Assembly (NCBI RefSeq): GCF_050937815.1
Contig: NZ_JACDIJ010000002.1
Span: 124,001-188,000 of the forward strand
Source: Treponema_C sp050937815
Lineage (GTDB): Bacteria; Spirochaetota; Spirochaetia; Treponematales; Treponemataceae
Length of the DNA: 64,000 nt
Direction: 5' to 3'
Shown here: piece after piece, positions 1 through 8,355 of the stretch
How positions within the stretch are numbered: position 1 is the first letter of the stretch
Layout: every line of letters starts with the position of its first letter
The notes under the pieces: model-generated
What the model saw: only the letters and a program-made list of their open reading frames with translations
Told to the model about the DNA's origin: nothing
Databases searched by the model: none
Program-made: the position numbers and the translations under genes

Positions 1-542
1 GTGTTGATCGATGCCCATAAAAGCAGGGTTGCTATGCTTATATATACGGGCATTGCTATTCCGACGGGTTCGGCGATAAAGGGAAGCCAAAACAGTACCC
101 GTCCGGCTGTGTCGGTGAGCGGATTCAAATAGTAAAGGACTGCGGATGCGGCAAGTGAAATCAGCAAATCTAAAGAGCCTTTTTTATATTCGCCCCAACT
201 CAGTATACTCCGGTCGTCTAAAAATCCGGTCAGCATGGAAAGCCATGTCAATACAAGCATAATGACTTGAAGGAAATTTAGCGGGGCAAATAAAGCGCTG
301 ACAAAAATAAATATGCTTATAAATACGAATCCGCTGCCCGTCGGTTTTCCCTTGGCGGCGTCGGCATTTACGGAAAATTCTCTGCCTCTGTCTACAGGCA
401 AAAAACGGTAACAGCGAGGAAGTAAAACGTAGGCCGCTATAAAGCCCGTATACAGTGCAAGGGAAATAAGCACCGCATAAGATTGCAAAAGGCGTCCGGG
501 GCCGAAAAAGAGCATAATATATGAGCCGAAATGATATAACAT
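1..542 (-). CDS. mraY: MraY-like phospho-N-acetylmuramoyl-pentapeptide transferase, N-terminal part (cut by window edge)
   Basis: An open frame starts at an ATG at 542-540 and runs off the window after 180 codons without a stop. The protein is rich in membrane helices and carries KGKPTGSG at residues 64-71, matching the family's K-x-x-TPTMGG loop, and an Asp pair at 109-110 in the GFLDD context that matches the catalytic DD of MraY. The family moves phospho-MurNAc-pentapeptide from UDP to undecaprenyl phosphate (lipid I) at the inner membrane. The usual K of DDxxK is not seen, so the enzyme is divergent; a WecA-type transferase is the alternative. An AGAGG ribosome site precedes the start. 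The gene lies 26 bases downstream of purH on the same strand, so co-transcription is likely. Confidence 0.75.
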   Translation of the reverse strand, partial: MLYHFGSYIMLFFGPGRLLQSYAVLISLALYTGFIAAYVLLPRCYRFLPVDRGREFSVNADAAKGKPTGSGFVFISIFIFVSALFAPLNFLQVIMLVLTWLSMLTGFLDDRSILSWGEYKKGSLDLLISLAASAVLYYLNPLTDTAGRVLFWLPFIAEPVGIAMPVYISIATLLLWASIN

Positions 543-568
543 AATACTGCCTCTTAAGTTAAAAAATA

Positions 569-2167
569 TTAGTGCTTAAAGTGGCGCCTGCCCGTAAACA
601 CCATTGCAATACCGAGCCTGTCGGCGGCTTCAATCGATTCGGCGTCGCGGACGGAACCGCCGGGCTGGATGATTGTTTTTATGCCGAATTCGGCGGCCTT
701 TTCCACACAGTCGCCGAACGGAAAAAAAGCGTCGCTTATAAGCACTTCGGCCTGCGCAGTTCCCGCCTTATCGGTTACCTCTTTTGCGCGCTCCAATGCC
801 TGTTTTGTCGCCCAAATGCGGTTTGTTTGTCCGCAGCCTATACCGACGGCGGCGGCGTCCTTTACAACGACAATGGCGTTCGATTTTGCAAACATCGCAA
901 CCGTCATGCCGAAAACCGCATCGGCTTTATGGCTTTCTTTCGGCTGCGCCTTTGTAACGACATTCCACGAATCGAATAAACCCGTATCCGCGCTTTGCAC
1001 CAAAAGGCCGCCGTCAACCGATACGCTTTCAAAACGGGACTGCGCTTGTGCTTTCATACGGATTAAGCGCAAATTCTTTTTGGAAGCAAAAACCTGTAAA
1101 GCTTCTTCGGTAAAATCGGGGGCGGCAATAACTTCCAAAAAACATTCTTTCATCTTTTCGGCGGCCGCCGCATCCACGGTGTGCGAGCAGCCCAAAATAC
1201 CGCCGAATATCGATACGGGGTCGCAGTCAAATGCGCGCTCGTATGCTTCAAGCAGCGACTTTCCGGAGGCGGCTCCGCAGGGGGTATTGTGTTTAAGGGC
1301 AACGACAAAAAAGCTTTTGTTTTCCACATAGCGGTTGTATGCGCATACGGCCTTCCATGCGACATCCAAGTCGCGCATATTATTGTAAGAAAGTTCTTTG
1401 CCCTGCAGCTGTTCCATCGAAGCAAAGCTTCCCGCTTTGTCCGCTTCCACATAGAGGGCGGCCTTTTGGTGAGCGTTTTCGCCGTAGCGCAGTTCCTGTT
1501 TTTTAACGAGGGGGACGGTATAATAGGACGGAAAAACGGAAAGGCTTTCGGTTTTAGCCGCGTTTTCTTTATTTTGCCCGGCCGCGGAAACGGAGGAATC
1601 AAGCATAAAGCGCGCTATCGCCGCATCGTAAGCCGACGTCAAGTTAAACACCTTTGCCGCCAACGCGCGCCGCAAATCAAAATCGACTTCGCCCGTTTCC
1701 AAACAAGAACGCACCGCTTCATAGTCGGCAGGGTCGGTCAACACTATTACGTCTTTAAAGTTTTTCGCCGCCGAACGCAGCATGGACGGGCCGCCTATAT
1801 CGATAAATTCAATCGTTTCGTCAAAGCTAAGGCCTGCCTTAACCTTTTCAAAAAAGGGATAGAGGTTTACACATACAAGGTCTATCGGCGTTATGTTCAA
1901 TTCGGCAATTGTATCCATGTGAGCCGTATCGGAACGCCGTGCCAAAAGGCCCGCATGAACGGCAGGATGCAGGGTTTTTACCCGGCCGTCCAAACATTCG
2001 GGAAATCCCGTTATCGAGCTGACATCCGTTACGGGAAGGCCCTTGTCTTTAAGATAAGAAGCCGTTCCGCCGGTGGAAACGATTTCCCAATCGTGTTGAT
2101 GTAAAAAGGTACATAAATCGGCAATACCGTTTTTATCGAATACGCTTATAAGAGCTCTTTTTTTCAT
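569..2167 (-). CDS. purH: Bifunctional AICAR transformylase / IMP cyclohydrolase PurH
   Basis: The 532-residue product has the length and domain order of PurH. An N-terminal MGS-like IMP cyclohydrolase domain (KKRALISVFDKNG, then STGGTASYL and GRVKTLHPAVHAG) is followed by the AICAR transformylase domain with the KHNTPCG motif, whose Lys-His pair is catalytic in the family. It makes IMP, the last two steps of de novo purine synthesis, in the cytoplasm. A longer frame opens at a TTG at 2197, but the ATG at 2167 gives the normal N-terminus and has GGACGG just upstream. A TATAAT box on this strand at 2203-2208 is a likely -10 element. No other purine genes are visible. Confidence 0.97.
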   Translation of the reverse strand: MKKRALISVFDKNGIADLCTFLHQHDWEIVSTGGTASYLKDKGLPVTDVSSITGFPECLDGRVKTLHPAVHAGLLARRSDTAHMDTIAELNITPIDLVCVNLYPFFEKVKAGLSFDETIEFIDIGGPSMLRSAAKNFKDVIVLTDPADYEAVRSCLETGEVDFDLRRALAAKVFNLTSAYDAAIARFMLDSSVSAAGQNKENAAKTESLSVFPSYYTVPLVKKQELRYGENAHQKAALYVEADKAGSFASMEQLQGKELSYNNMRDLDVAWKAVCAYNRYVENKSFFVVALKHNTPCGAASGKSLLEAYERAFDCDPVSIFGGILGCSHTVDAAAAEKMKECFLEVIAAPDFTEEALQVFASKKNLRLIRMKAQAQSRFESVSVDGGLLVQSADTGLFDSWNVVTKAQPKESHKADAVFGMTVAMFAKSNAIVVVKDAAAVGIGCGQTNRIWATKQALERAKEVTDKAGTAQAEVLISDAFFPFGDCVEKAAEFGIKTIIQPGGSVRDAESIEAADRLGIAMVFTGRRHFKH

Positions 2168-2278
2168 AGTCCGTCCCGTATAATTGATTTTAGACAAGCC
2201 GTATTATATCATAAATCGGGATTTATATAAAGCGGAATAAAAATTTAAAATAAATTCGGCCCTTTATTCACTTGACAC

Positions 2279-2307
2279 TTGTCTTTTTTGCTGTCAGACT
2301 GTATAGT
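2279..2307 (+). promoter_or_regulatory. Sigma70-type promoter, leaderless layout
   Basis: TTGTCT (2279-2284) and TATAGT (2302-2307) are separated by 17 bases. The -10 ends six bases before the ATG at 2314, so the predicted transcript begins at or next to the start codon. An overlapping TTGACA at 2272-2277 is an alternative -35 with poor spacing. Confidence 0.5.
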
Positions 2308-2313
2308 GAAATA

Positions 2314-3081
2314 ATGAAACAAAGTCGTACACTTTTTATTTACATTGTCTTATTTTGTACATTCTATGCAGGTTTGTCCGCTCAAAATGTACAGACAAAT
2401 CTTCCGCTTGCCTCTCTTGCGGTTTTTCGGGACGCAATGTACAACAATCCCTTAAATCACGATGATTTATTGAAGCTGTACGAAAAAACAATGCAGGATA
2501 TCGCCTCTTCGCTTTCGGACTACGACTTATATGTTGCCTCTGCGCGCTGCGATTACTATATGGGAAGAAGTTATGCGTATGCTCAAAATAAAGAAAAAGC
2601 GGGTTTTTATTACGATAGGGCGCTGGAAGCGGTTCAAAAAGCTTTGAGTATCAAAGAAGGGCCGGAAGCACTCCTTTTACAGGGCGAAAATATGTCGCAA
2701 AACTGCGCCGTCAAACCCGTATCCTATGCCATGTCCAACGGTTTAAAAATCGGCAAGTTTGCAAAGCAGGTTATCGACGCCGACCCCAAAAACGGTGCGG
2801 CAATGTACCTTTTGCATGCCCAACACATTTATGCTCCGAGTCCCTTTCACAATCACCGTAAAGGGATAAAAGAAATGAAACGTATTTTGGAAATCCCCGG
2901 TATTAAACTTGAAAACGACGACACCTTCAATATAACGAGTGCGATTGCCTATGCGTATATTCAGCTGGAAAAATATAAAGACGCTTTGGAATGGATAGAA
3001 AAAGCATTAGCGGTTTATCCTTCAAATTTTTTTGCTCTTGACTTAAAAAAACAAGCGGAAACAAAGGAACAGAGCCTATGA
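2314..3081 (+). CDS. Secreted TPR-like protein of unknown function
   Basis: The 255-residue protein opens with a signal peptide (MKQSRTLFIYIVLFC, small residues to LSA before QN), so it is exported. The mature part is helical with TPR-like repeats, for example YDRALEAVQKALSIK and the last repeat YKDALEWIEKALAVYPSN. I do not recognise a named family. The frame extends back to a TTG at 2272, but the ATG at 2314 gives a clean signal peptide. There is no clear Shine-Dalgarno site, consistent with the leaderless promoter. The stop overlaps the start of the glycosyltransferase (ATGA), so the two are translationally coupled and may act together in envelope assembly. Confidence 0.75.
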   Translation: MKQSRTLFIYIVLFCTFYAGLSAQNVQTNLPLASLAVFRDAMYNNPLNHDDLLKLYEKTMQDIASSLSDYDLYVASARCDYYMGRSYAYAQNKEKAGFYYDRALEAVQKALSIKEGPEALLLQGENMSQNCAVKPVSYAMSNGLKIGKFAKQVIDADPKNGAAMYLLHAQHIYAPSPFHNHRKGIKEMKRILEIPGIKLENDDTFNITSAIAYAYIQLEKYKDALEWIEKALAVYPSNFFALDLKKQAETKEQSL

Positions 3082-4238
3082 CGGCATTTGTGCTTACTGC
3101 ATTTTATTGGATACTTATCGGCTTGGGGGTTTATTTTTTCGGCTTGTCGGTAATCAATGCGCTGTGGATGCTGCATGAAACAAAAAAAGCGGAAATAACC
3201 GACGGTCCCCTTGTTTCGGTATTGATTCCCGCGCGCGACGAAGAAATCCATATTGAGCCTTGTGTCGAATCGTTTATGCACCAATCTTATAAAAACTATG
3301 AGGTTTTGGTTTTGGACGACAACTCCACCGACCGCACACACGAACTGCTGCAAAAGTTGCAAAAACTTTATCCCGACCGGTTAAAAATATATTCGGGAAA
3401 ACCGCTGCCTCCCGATTGGAGGGGAAAAGTATTTGCAATGAAACAACTGTGCGAGCATGCAAACGGCGAATATCTTCTTTTTACCGATGCGGATACGGTG
3501 CATTCATCCGATTCCGTTTCTCTTGCCGTTACTAATATGCTGTATCATAAGGTGGATTTTTTATCGGGCTATATTACACAAAAAACAAAAACGCTCGGCG
3601 AAAAAGCGACGATTCCGCTTTTGTATTTATTAAGCGGTTTTATCCTGCCGATGTGGGTATGTAAATGGGGGAAAGCCCCCGTTTTAGCGGTTGCTATCGG
3701 TCAATATATTTGCGTTAAAAAAGATTCGTTTGAAAAGTGCGGGGGCTTCGACTTGGTAAAAGACCGCACAACCGAAGACGTTTCTCTTGCCCGCGAAATG
3801 AAAGCTCACGGCTATAAAACCGTATTTTTGGATTTAAAGGATGCGGCTTTGTGCCGTATGTATACTTCGTGGAAAAGCTGCATTAACGGCATAAGCAAAA
3901 ATATCTTTGATTTTATCGGCAAAAACAATGTCATCCTTGTGTCGGCTGTAATCGGCATTTTAATTTTTATGACCATGCCTCCTTTTCTTGCCCTCGGATT
4001 AACTGTGTACACGGCCGTCGCCGGGAAACCCGTTTCTTTTGAACTTGTCGCCCTGTGGATTCACATCCTTTTTGTCGGCGGAACATGGGCTGTTGTATGC
4101 AAAACACGTAAAATGAAACGCTGGCTTGCTTTTATATATCCGCTGATGTTTTTAAACCTATTGTATATTGCCCTTATTTCGTGGTACCGTTCCGCTTTCG
4201 GAAAGGGCTATGAATGGAAGGGAAGGATTGTACACTGA
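3078..4238 (+). CDS. Membrane glycosyltransferase, family 2
   Basis: The 386-residue protein has an N-terminal membrane helix, a GT-A domain and about three C-terminal helices. The GT2 marks are present in order: VSVLIPARDEE, VLVLDDNSTDRT for nucleotide binding, the DxD-type TDADT for metal and sugar-nucleotide, and TTEDVSLAREM as the catalytic ED motif. Such enzymes add sugars to lipid acceptors on the cytoplasmic face of the membrane. Start and stop both overlap neighbours, and the next gene is a lipid acyltransferase, so a role in making a glycolipid is the reasonable inference. The acceptor and sugar cannot be read from sequence. Confidence 0.9.
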   Translation: MTAFVLTAFYWILIGLGVYFFGLSVINALWMLHETKKAEITDGPLVSVLIPARDEEIHIEPCVESFMHQSYKNYEVLVLDDNSTDRTHELLQKLQKLYPDRLKIYSGKPLPPDWRGKVFAMKQLCEHANGEYLLFTDADTVHSSDSVSLAVTNMLYHKVDFLSGYITQKTKTLGEKATIPLLYLLSGFILPMWVCKWGKAPVLAVAIGQYICVKKDSFEKCGGFDLVKDRTTEDVSLAREMKAHGYKTVFLDLKDAALCRMYTSWKSCINGISKNIFDFIGKNNVILVSAVIGILIFMTMPPFLALGLTVYTAVAGKPVSFELVALWIHILFVGGTWAVVCKTRKMKRWLAFIYPLMFLNLLYIALISWYRSAFGKGYEWKGRIVH

Positions 4239-4975
4239 TGCCCTATAAAAAAGGCCGCCCGCTCATTGATTCGAATTTGTTTTTTCGAGCCGCTTCCGCG
4301 CTTGTTTTTTATCCCCTTATGATTATTGCGTACAGCATATATTACGTTTTTTACCGCTCGCGCATTATCGGACGTTCCAAATTAAAAAATTGTAAAAAGG
4401 CGGTTTTGGTATCGAATCATACGACTTTTTTAGATCCCGTTCTCATGTCGGCGGCGGTTTTTCCGCGCCGTTCTTTTCATACTTTATTGGAAAGCGTTAT
4501 TCTCGTTCCGTTTTTGGGAACCCTTTGCCGGCTTTTGGGCGGCGTACCCGTTCCGCCGAGCATCCGCTCGATGTTTAATTTACCGAAAGAATGCGCAAGG
4601 GGTTTGATGTGGCGGCGTTTTGTGCATTTTTATCCCGAAGGCGAGTGCTACATACGCAATCAAGACGTGTTTCCCTTTCATCCGGGAGCTTTTTTAGTCG
4701 CCGCCGAACTCGATATTCCCGTCGTGCCTCTTGCAACCGTTTTTGTTCCCGATAAAAGCGGAACAAAACCGCGTGTCCGCCTTTATATATCGGACCCCGT
4801 TCACCCCGACTTATTCGAGTGTAAAAACCGTGATACGGGAAAGGTCGATTTAAAAGCCGTGCGCCGATTTTCCGAACACGTAAGAAATCTTATTCAAAAT
4901 GAAATAAACAGACGCGGAGGAAGCCGCCGGTTTTACAAGGGTGCAATGCCCCGTGTTGTCGGAGAAGGCTCGTAA
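4238..4975 (+). CDS. 1-acylglycerol-3-phosphate acyltransferase-like protein (PlsC family)
   Basis: The 245-residue protein carries the PlsC family catalytic HxxxxD motif as NHTTFLD and the substrate-binding FYPEGE motif, after an N-terminal membrane helix. The family acylates lysophosphatidate or related lipids at the inner membrane. An upstream in-frame ATG at 4214 lies inside the previous gene; the ATG at 4238 overlaps the preceding stop (TGATG) and has AGGGAAGG before it, so I choose 4238. As third gene of the set with the TPR protein and GT2 enzyme, it may acylate a glycolipid rather than serve bulk phospholipid synthesis. A short basic tail (GGSRRFYKG) ends the protein. Confidence 0.88.
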   Translation: MPYKKGRPLIDSNLFFRAASALVFYPLMIIAYSIYYVFYRSRIIGRSKLKNCKKAVLVSNHTTFLDPVLMSAAVFPRRSFHTLLESVILVPFLGTLCRLLGGVPVPPSIRSMFNLPKECARGLMWRRFVHFYPEGECYIRNQDVFPFHPGAFLVAAELDIPVVPLATVFVPDKSGTKPRVRLYISDPVHPDLFECKNRDTGKVDLKAVRRFSEHVRNLIQNEINRRGGSRRFYKGAMPRVVGEGS

Positions 4976-5000
4976 GTTCATGCATCAAGAGTACATACCG

Positions 5001-5027
5001 AAAAAAAAGCCGCTTGTAACTGCGGCC
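5001..5027 (-). terminator. Rho-independent terminator of tRNA-Thr
   Basis: Read on the minus strand, GCCGC and GCGGC form a stem (5022-5026 with 5009-5013) followed by eight Ts. It lies about 35 bases beyond the tRNA 3' end. Confidence 0.65.
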
Positions 5028-5060
5028 GTTTTATTGAAAATCGATTTGATTGTAAGAATA

Positions 5061-5133
5061 AGCCAACTCAGGGAATCGAACCCTGTACCTGCTCATTACG
5101 AATGAGCTGCTCTGCCAAGTGAGCTAAGTTGGC
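5061..5133 (-). tRNA. tRNA-Thr (anticodon CGT)
   Basis: The minus strand folds as a full cloverleaf. The 7-bp acceptor GCCAACT pairs with AGTTGGC. The D arm has AGCTC and GAGC, the anticodon stem GCTCA/TGAGC encloses loop TTCGTAA with anticodon CGT, and the T arm contains GGTTCGATTCC. The discriminator base is T and no CCA is encoded. Confidence 0.95.
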
Positions 5134-5200
5134 GTACTTTTAAAGCATAAACTGTCGGTTTTTACGGAACCGGCAGCACTGCGATTACACTTGAAATTCA

Positions 5201-5229
5201 ATTATACCGAAAAAAGAAAGTCGGGTCAA
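5201..5229 (-). promoter_or_regulatory. Promoter of tRNA-Thr
   Basis: On the minus strand TTGACC (5229-5224) and TATAAT (5206-5201) are spaced by 17 bases. The tRNA begins about 70 bases downstream, so the primary transcript has a 5' leader to be removed. Confidence 0.75.
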
Positions 5230-5348
5230 GACGGATGCCGAGCACGTCGGCGGATCATCGGAACTCCGTTAAAAAACGTAAAAAAGTCAAAAAAAAGATA
5301 AAAAAAGCATTATTTAAAGGAATTCTATAAAAATATCACGAATAAAGC

Positions 5349-5377
5349 TTTACAATTAAATGTTATAGGAGTATAAT
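5349..5377 (+). promoter_or_regulatory. Promoter of the TrmB-like regulator operon
   Basis: TTTACA (5349-5354) and TATAAT (5372-5377) are separated by exactly 17 bases. The predicted start near 5384 leaves a leader of about 145 bases before the first gene. Confidence 0.75.
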
Positions 5378-5384
5378 ATTCGAA

Positions 5385-5528
5385 AAGGAGGATAGTAGTT
5401 ACCAAAGGTAGCTATGCTTTGCGAAGCATAGTGCCGGATTCTGCAGCGACTAAGGGTATTGCAAAACTTATAAAAACCGTTCATAGTATTTTCCGGAACA
5501 TGATTTCTTACGCGAAGAAGGTTTTCGG
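5385..5528 (+). promoter_or_regulatory. Structured 5' leader, possible attenuator or riboswitch
   Basis: AAGGAGG at 5385-5391 is not followed by a usable start codon. It is followed by two small hairpins, GTTACC-aaa-GGTAGC and then CTATGCTT-tgcg-AAGCATAG, and by a stretch containing TGCCGG and CTAAGGG. The leader does not match any riboswitch class I can recall. It precedes an operon for a transporter and an ornithine-cyclodeaminase-family enzyme, so sensing of an amino acid or related metabolite is a guess. Confidence 0.4.
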
Positions 5529-6344
5529 ATGACTGAAAAAATGGTTTTTTTGCTTAAAAATTTCGGATTTACGGAATCCGAAAGCAGGGTCTATGTATCT
5601 TTGCTGGAAAGCGGTCCGTGTACCGGATACGAAGTGAGTAAAATCTCCGCCGTTCCGCGCTCTAAAGTATACGGAGTGCTTGAAACATTGCTGCAAAAGG
5701 GCGCTGTTGCCTTAACCAGACGGGATAAAAAAATCCTTTATAATGCACAGTCGGTTTCCGAAGTGTCGGGTGTTATTGAAAAAAAAATAACGGAAAATCT
5801 GAATCGACTGCGTAAGCAGGCTCAGGAGATCGGAGAACCGGAATCGAAAGAAGATATTTGGAATTTGTATTCGATGGATGCGGTAAAGGTTAAAATCTAT
5901 GAAATGCTGAACCGTGCGTCTAAAGAAATCTGTGTTCAAATTTGGGCCGACGAGCTGGATTCGTGTATGGAAGACTGTCTTGTTAAAAAGCAAAGAGAGT
6001 TGGGCAAGGTACTCGTTGTTTTGTACGACCTGTCCGGAAAATATAAAACGAAAATAACGCATGTATACAAGCACGGTTTTGAGCAGGAAAAACTGGCCGA
6101 ACTGGGAAACCGCTGGCTTGTAGTAACGGTTGACGGAGAAGAAACTTTATCCGCAAGCATTAAAGAAAACGGAAAAGTTGAAGCAACTTATACAAAAAAC
6201 AGCCGTATGGTGTTTTTTGCTAAAGAATATGCCCTCCACGATGCCTACAGCCTTAAAATGATTGAACATTTGAAAAAACAGGTTACAACGGAATTCGGTG
6301 ACGATATGAAAGAGCTTCGTAATGTATTCTCCTTCCAAGACTAA
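5529..6344 (+). CDS. TrmB-family transcriptional regulator
   Basis: The 271-residue protein starts with a winged-helix domain typical of TrmB proteins (FGFTESESRVYVSLLESGPCTGYEVSK, then PRSKVYGVLETLLQKGAV). A charged helix follows, then a C-terminal sensor domain around residues 115-250. Members bind promoter DNA and respond to a small ligand. GAAGAAGG precedes the ATG. The gene is first of an apparent operon with the permease at 6393 and the enzyme at 7265, which it probably controls. The ligand is unknown. Confidence 0.8.
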   Translation: MTEKMVFLLKNFGFTESESRVYVSLLESGPCTGYEVSKISAVPRSKVYGVLETLLQKGAVALTRRDKKILYNAQSVSEVSGVIEKKITENLNRLRKQAQEIGEPESKEDIWNLYSMDAVKVKIYEMLNRASKEICVQIWADELDSCMEDCLVKKQRELGKVLVVLYDLSGKYKTKITHVYKHGFEQEKLAELGNRWLVVTVDGEETLSASIKENGKVEATYTKNSRMVFFAKEYALHDAYSLKMIEHLKKQVTTEFGDDMKELRNVFSFQD

Positions 6345-6392
6345 GGCGGAAAAGTGCAATAAAGCCCCGCCGAATTTTTTAGGAGGCATTAT

Positions 6393-7262
6393 ATGCTTGT
6401 TACGATTATTCTTTCTTTGGTTGCCGTAGTAAACGGAATTTTTGTTGTCTATTTTGTGCGGGATTTAATTGCTCACAAACATGAAGTGATGAAAGAACCC
6501 GGCAATCCGATTGCAATGGCAATATCTTCATTTATAATCTTTTTGCTGTCTACCTTCGGAATTTCCGATTTTGCAATCGGTTCTGCTTTATATCCGAAAG
6601 TAAAATGGCTTGATGCTAAAAAATTACCGGGAACATTAAATACCGAATGTGTAGTTCCCGTTGCTGTTATGGCTTTGTGCTATATTTCCACTATCAATGT
6701 CGGAATGGCCACTTTGATTATTGCAATTGTATGTCAAGTTATCGGAGCCTATGTAAGTCCCCGTTTTGTCGTAAAACTTCCGGTAAACATCATTAAAAAA
6801 TTTATTTCTGCAGGTCTTTTAATTGCTGCAGCCCTTATTCTCGCAAACAAATTTAATATCTATCCTTCCGGCGGCGAAGACACCGCTCTTACGGGGTGGA
6901 AATTAGCTTTATTTGCCGTCCTTTGTTTGATTTACGGTGCATTGAACAATATCGGTATCGGTTCTTATGCACTTACTATGGCGACTGTCTATGCAATGGG
7001 CTTAAATCCCGGCGTAACCTTTCCGATTATGATGGGTGCTTGTACGTTCTCGGTTCCCGTCGGCTCAATGCAGTTTATAAAACTCGATTCTTATGGCAGA
7101 AAAATTACACTTTTTACTTCCACCTTGGGTGTTCTCGGTGTATTGGTTGCCGTTTTCGTCGTAAAAAGCCTTAATACGTCCGCTTTGCAGTGGGTGGTTG
7201 CCGCAGTTATTATTTACAGCGCAATTACTATGCTTTTAAGTACACGCAAAACACAGGAGTAA
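6393..7262 (+). CDS. Sulfite exporter TauE/SafE-like membrane permease
   Basis: The 289-residue protein is almost entirely hydrophobic with about eight membrane helices in two similar halves, the pattern of TauE/SafE permeases (for example ISSFIIFLLSTFGISDFAIG and YGALNNIGIGSYAL). Family members move small organic or sulfur-containing anions, but substrates are poorly known. A strong AGGAGG lies before the ATG. It sits 48 bases after the regulator and 2 bases before the ornithine-cyclodeaminase-like gene, so it likely transports a substrate or product of that enzyme. Confidence 0.75.
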   Translation: MLVTIILSLVAVVNGIFVVYFVRDLIAHKHEVMKEPGNPIAMAISSFIIFLLSTFGISDFAIGSALYPKVKWLDAKKLPGTLNTECVVPVAVMALCYISTINVGMATLIIAIVCQVIGAYVSPRFVVKLPVNIIKKFISAGLLIAAALILANKFNIYPSGGEDTALTGWKLALFAVLCLIYGALNNIGIGSYALTMATVYAMGLNPGVTFPIMMGACTFSVPVGSMQFIKLDSYGRKITLFTSTLGVLGVLVAVFVVKSLNTSALQWVVAAVIIYSAITMLLSTRKTQE

Positions 7263-7264
7263 GT

Positions 7265-8260
7265 ATGAAAATTACGGTTCTTAATGCACGGCAAATGGCC
7301 GAAGTTTTTACGATGAAGGATGCCATTCAAGCCGATAAGGATGCATTAAAATTATATTCCGAAGGAAAAAGCAATATTCCGCTTCGGGCTAATTTGGATA
7401 TAAAAAAGCATAACGGGCAAAACCTGTACATGTACGGTTATGCCGAAGATGCGGACGCTTTGGGCGTAAAAATCGTTTCCGTGTATCCGGGTAATATCGA
7501 AAAGGGCTTAACCAGTGTGCCGGCTACCATGATTTTGGTGAATTGTGAAACGGGCGAAGTTAACTGCATGATGGACGGTACGCACTTAACCAGAGTCAGA
7601 ACGGGAGCGGTTGCCGGAGCTGCAACGGACATCCTGTCGCGCAAAGACAGTAAAGTGTTTGCCTTGTTCGGAACGGGCGGTCAAGCCGAAAGTCAGCTTG
7701 AAGCGGTGTTAACCGTTCGGCCGATAGAACTCGTAAAAGTGTTTGATATAAACAAAGAGCGTGCAAAAGATTTTGCGGAAAAAACGGCGCAAAAATTCGG
7801 AGCAAAGTTTAACGTTAAAATCGTCAGTGCCGATTCTTCGGAAGAAGCGATAAAGGACGCCGATGTAATCACGGCCGTAACCACTTCAAACAATCCGGTT
7901 TTTGACGGTTCTCTTGTAAAAAAAGGCGTTCATATCAACGGTGTCGGTTCTTATACGCCTGCAATGTCGGAAATCGATGAAAAAATCATTGTCAATGCGG
8001 ACAAAATATATATCGATACGGGCGATGCGGTAAAAGAATCGGGCGATTTGATAAAGCCGATGCAAAAGGGTATTTTCAGCGCCGATAAAATTACCGGCGA
8101 ACTGGGTGCCGTTTTGGCCGGGAAGATACCGGGACGGACGTCCGATAACGAAATGACGTTCTTTAAAACAACCGGAAGCGCCGTTCTTGACCTTGTTACC
8201 GCCCGCCGTATTTACGAAAAAGCGGCTGCGGCACAAACCGGCAGTGTTATAGAAATGTAA
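7265..8260 (+). CDS. Ornithine cyclodeaminase / mu-crystallin family protein
   Basis: The 331-residue product has the family pattern. An N-terminal dimerisation and substrate region (RANLDIKKHNGQNLYMYGY, then MDGTHLTRVRTGAVAG) precedes a Rossmann NAD(P) domain with FGTGGQAESQLEAV, and then GSYTPAMSEID. The Lys and Arg usually used for substrate carboxylates can be picked out. Members include ornithine cyclodeaminase, alanine dehydrogenase and ketimine or imino-acid reductases, so the exact reaction is open. CAGGAGT before the ATG supports the start at 7265. It is the third gene of the TrmB operon. Confidence 0.85.
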   Translation: MKITVLNARQMAEVFTMKDAIQADKDALKLYSEGKSNIPLRANLDIKKHNGQNLYMYGYAEDADALGVKIVSVYPGNIEKGLTSVPATMILVNCETGEVNCMMDGTHLTRVRTGAVAGAATDILSRKDSKVFALFGTGGQAESQLEAVLTVRPIELVKVFDINKERAKDFAEKTAQKFGAKFNVKIVSADSSEEAIKDADVITAVTTSNNPVFDGSLVKKGVHINGVGSYTPAMSEIDEKIIVNADKIYIDTGDAVKESGDLIKPMQKGIFSADKITGELGAVLAGKIPGRTSDNEMTFFKTTGSAVLDLVTARRIYEKAAAAQTGSVIEM

Positions 8261-8281
8261 GGGTACATATATCCGAAAATG

Positions 8282-8338
8282 CCGGATGTGTCGGAAAAGT
8301 CGGACAACGGAGGCTTTTACACGTTCCGATACATCCGG
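8282..8338 (+). promoter_or_regulatory. Long inverted repeat ahead of the YkvI-like gene
   Basis: CCGGATGTGTCGGAA (8282-8296) pairs with TTCCGATACATCCGG (8324-8338) over 15 positions with one G-T pair. The 27-base loop contains ACGGAGGC. There is no T tract, so an mRNA control element is more likely than a terminator. Confidence 0.45.
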
Positions 8339-8355
8339 TTAAACATGTTGCTGTT

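Noticed and set aside
1181..2104. Long plus-strand frame opposite purH
   Set aside because: It is antisense to a fully conserved enzyme and encodes a basic, low-complexity product without recognisable domains.
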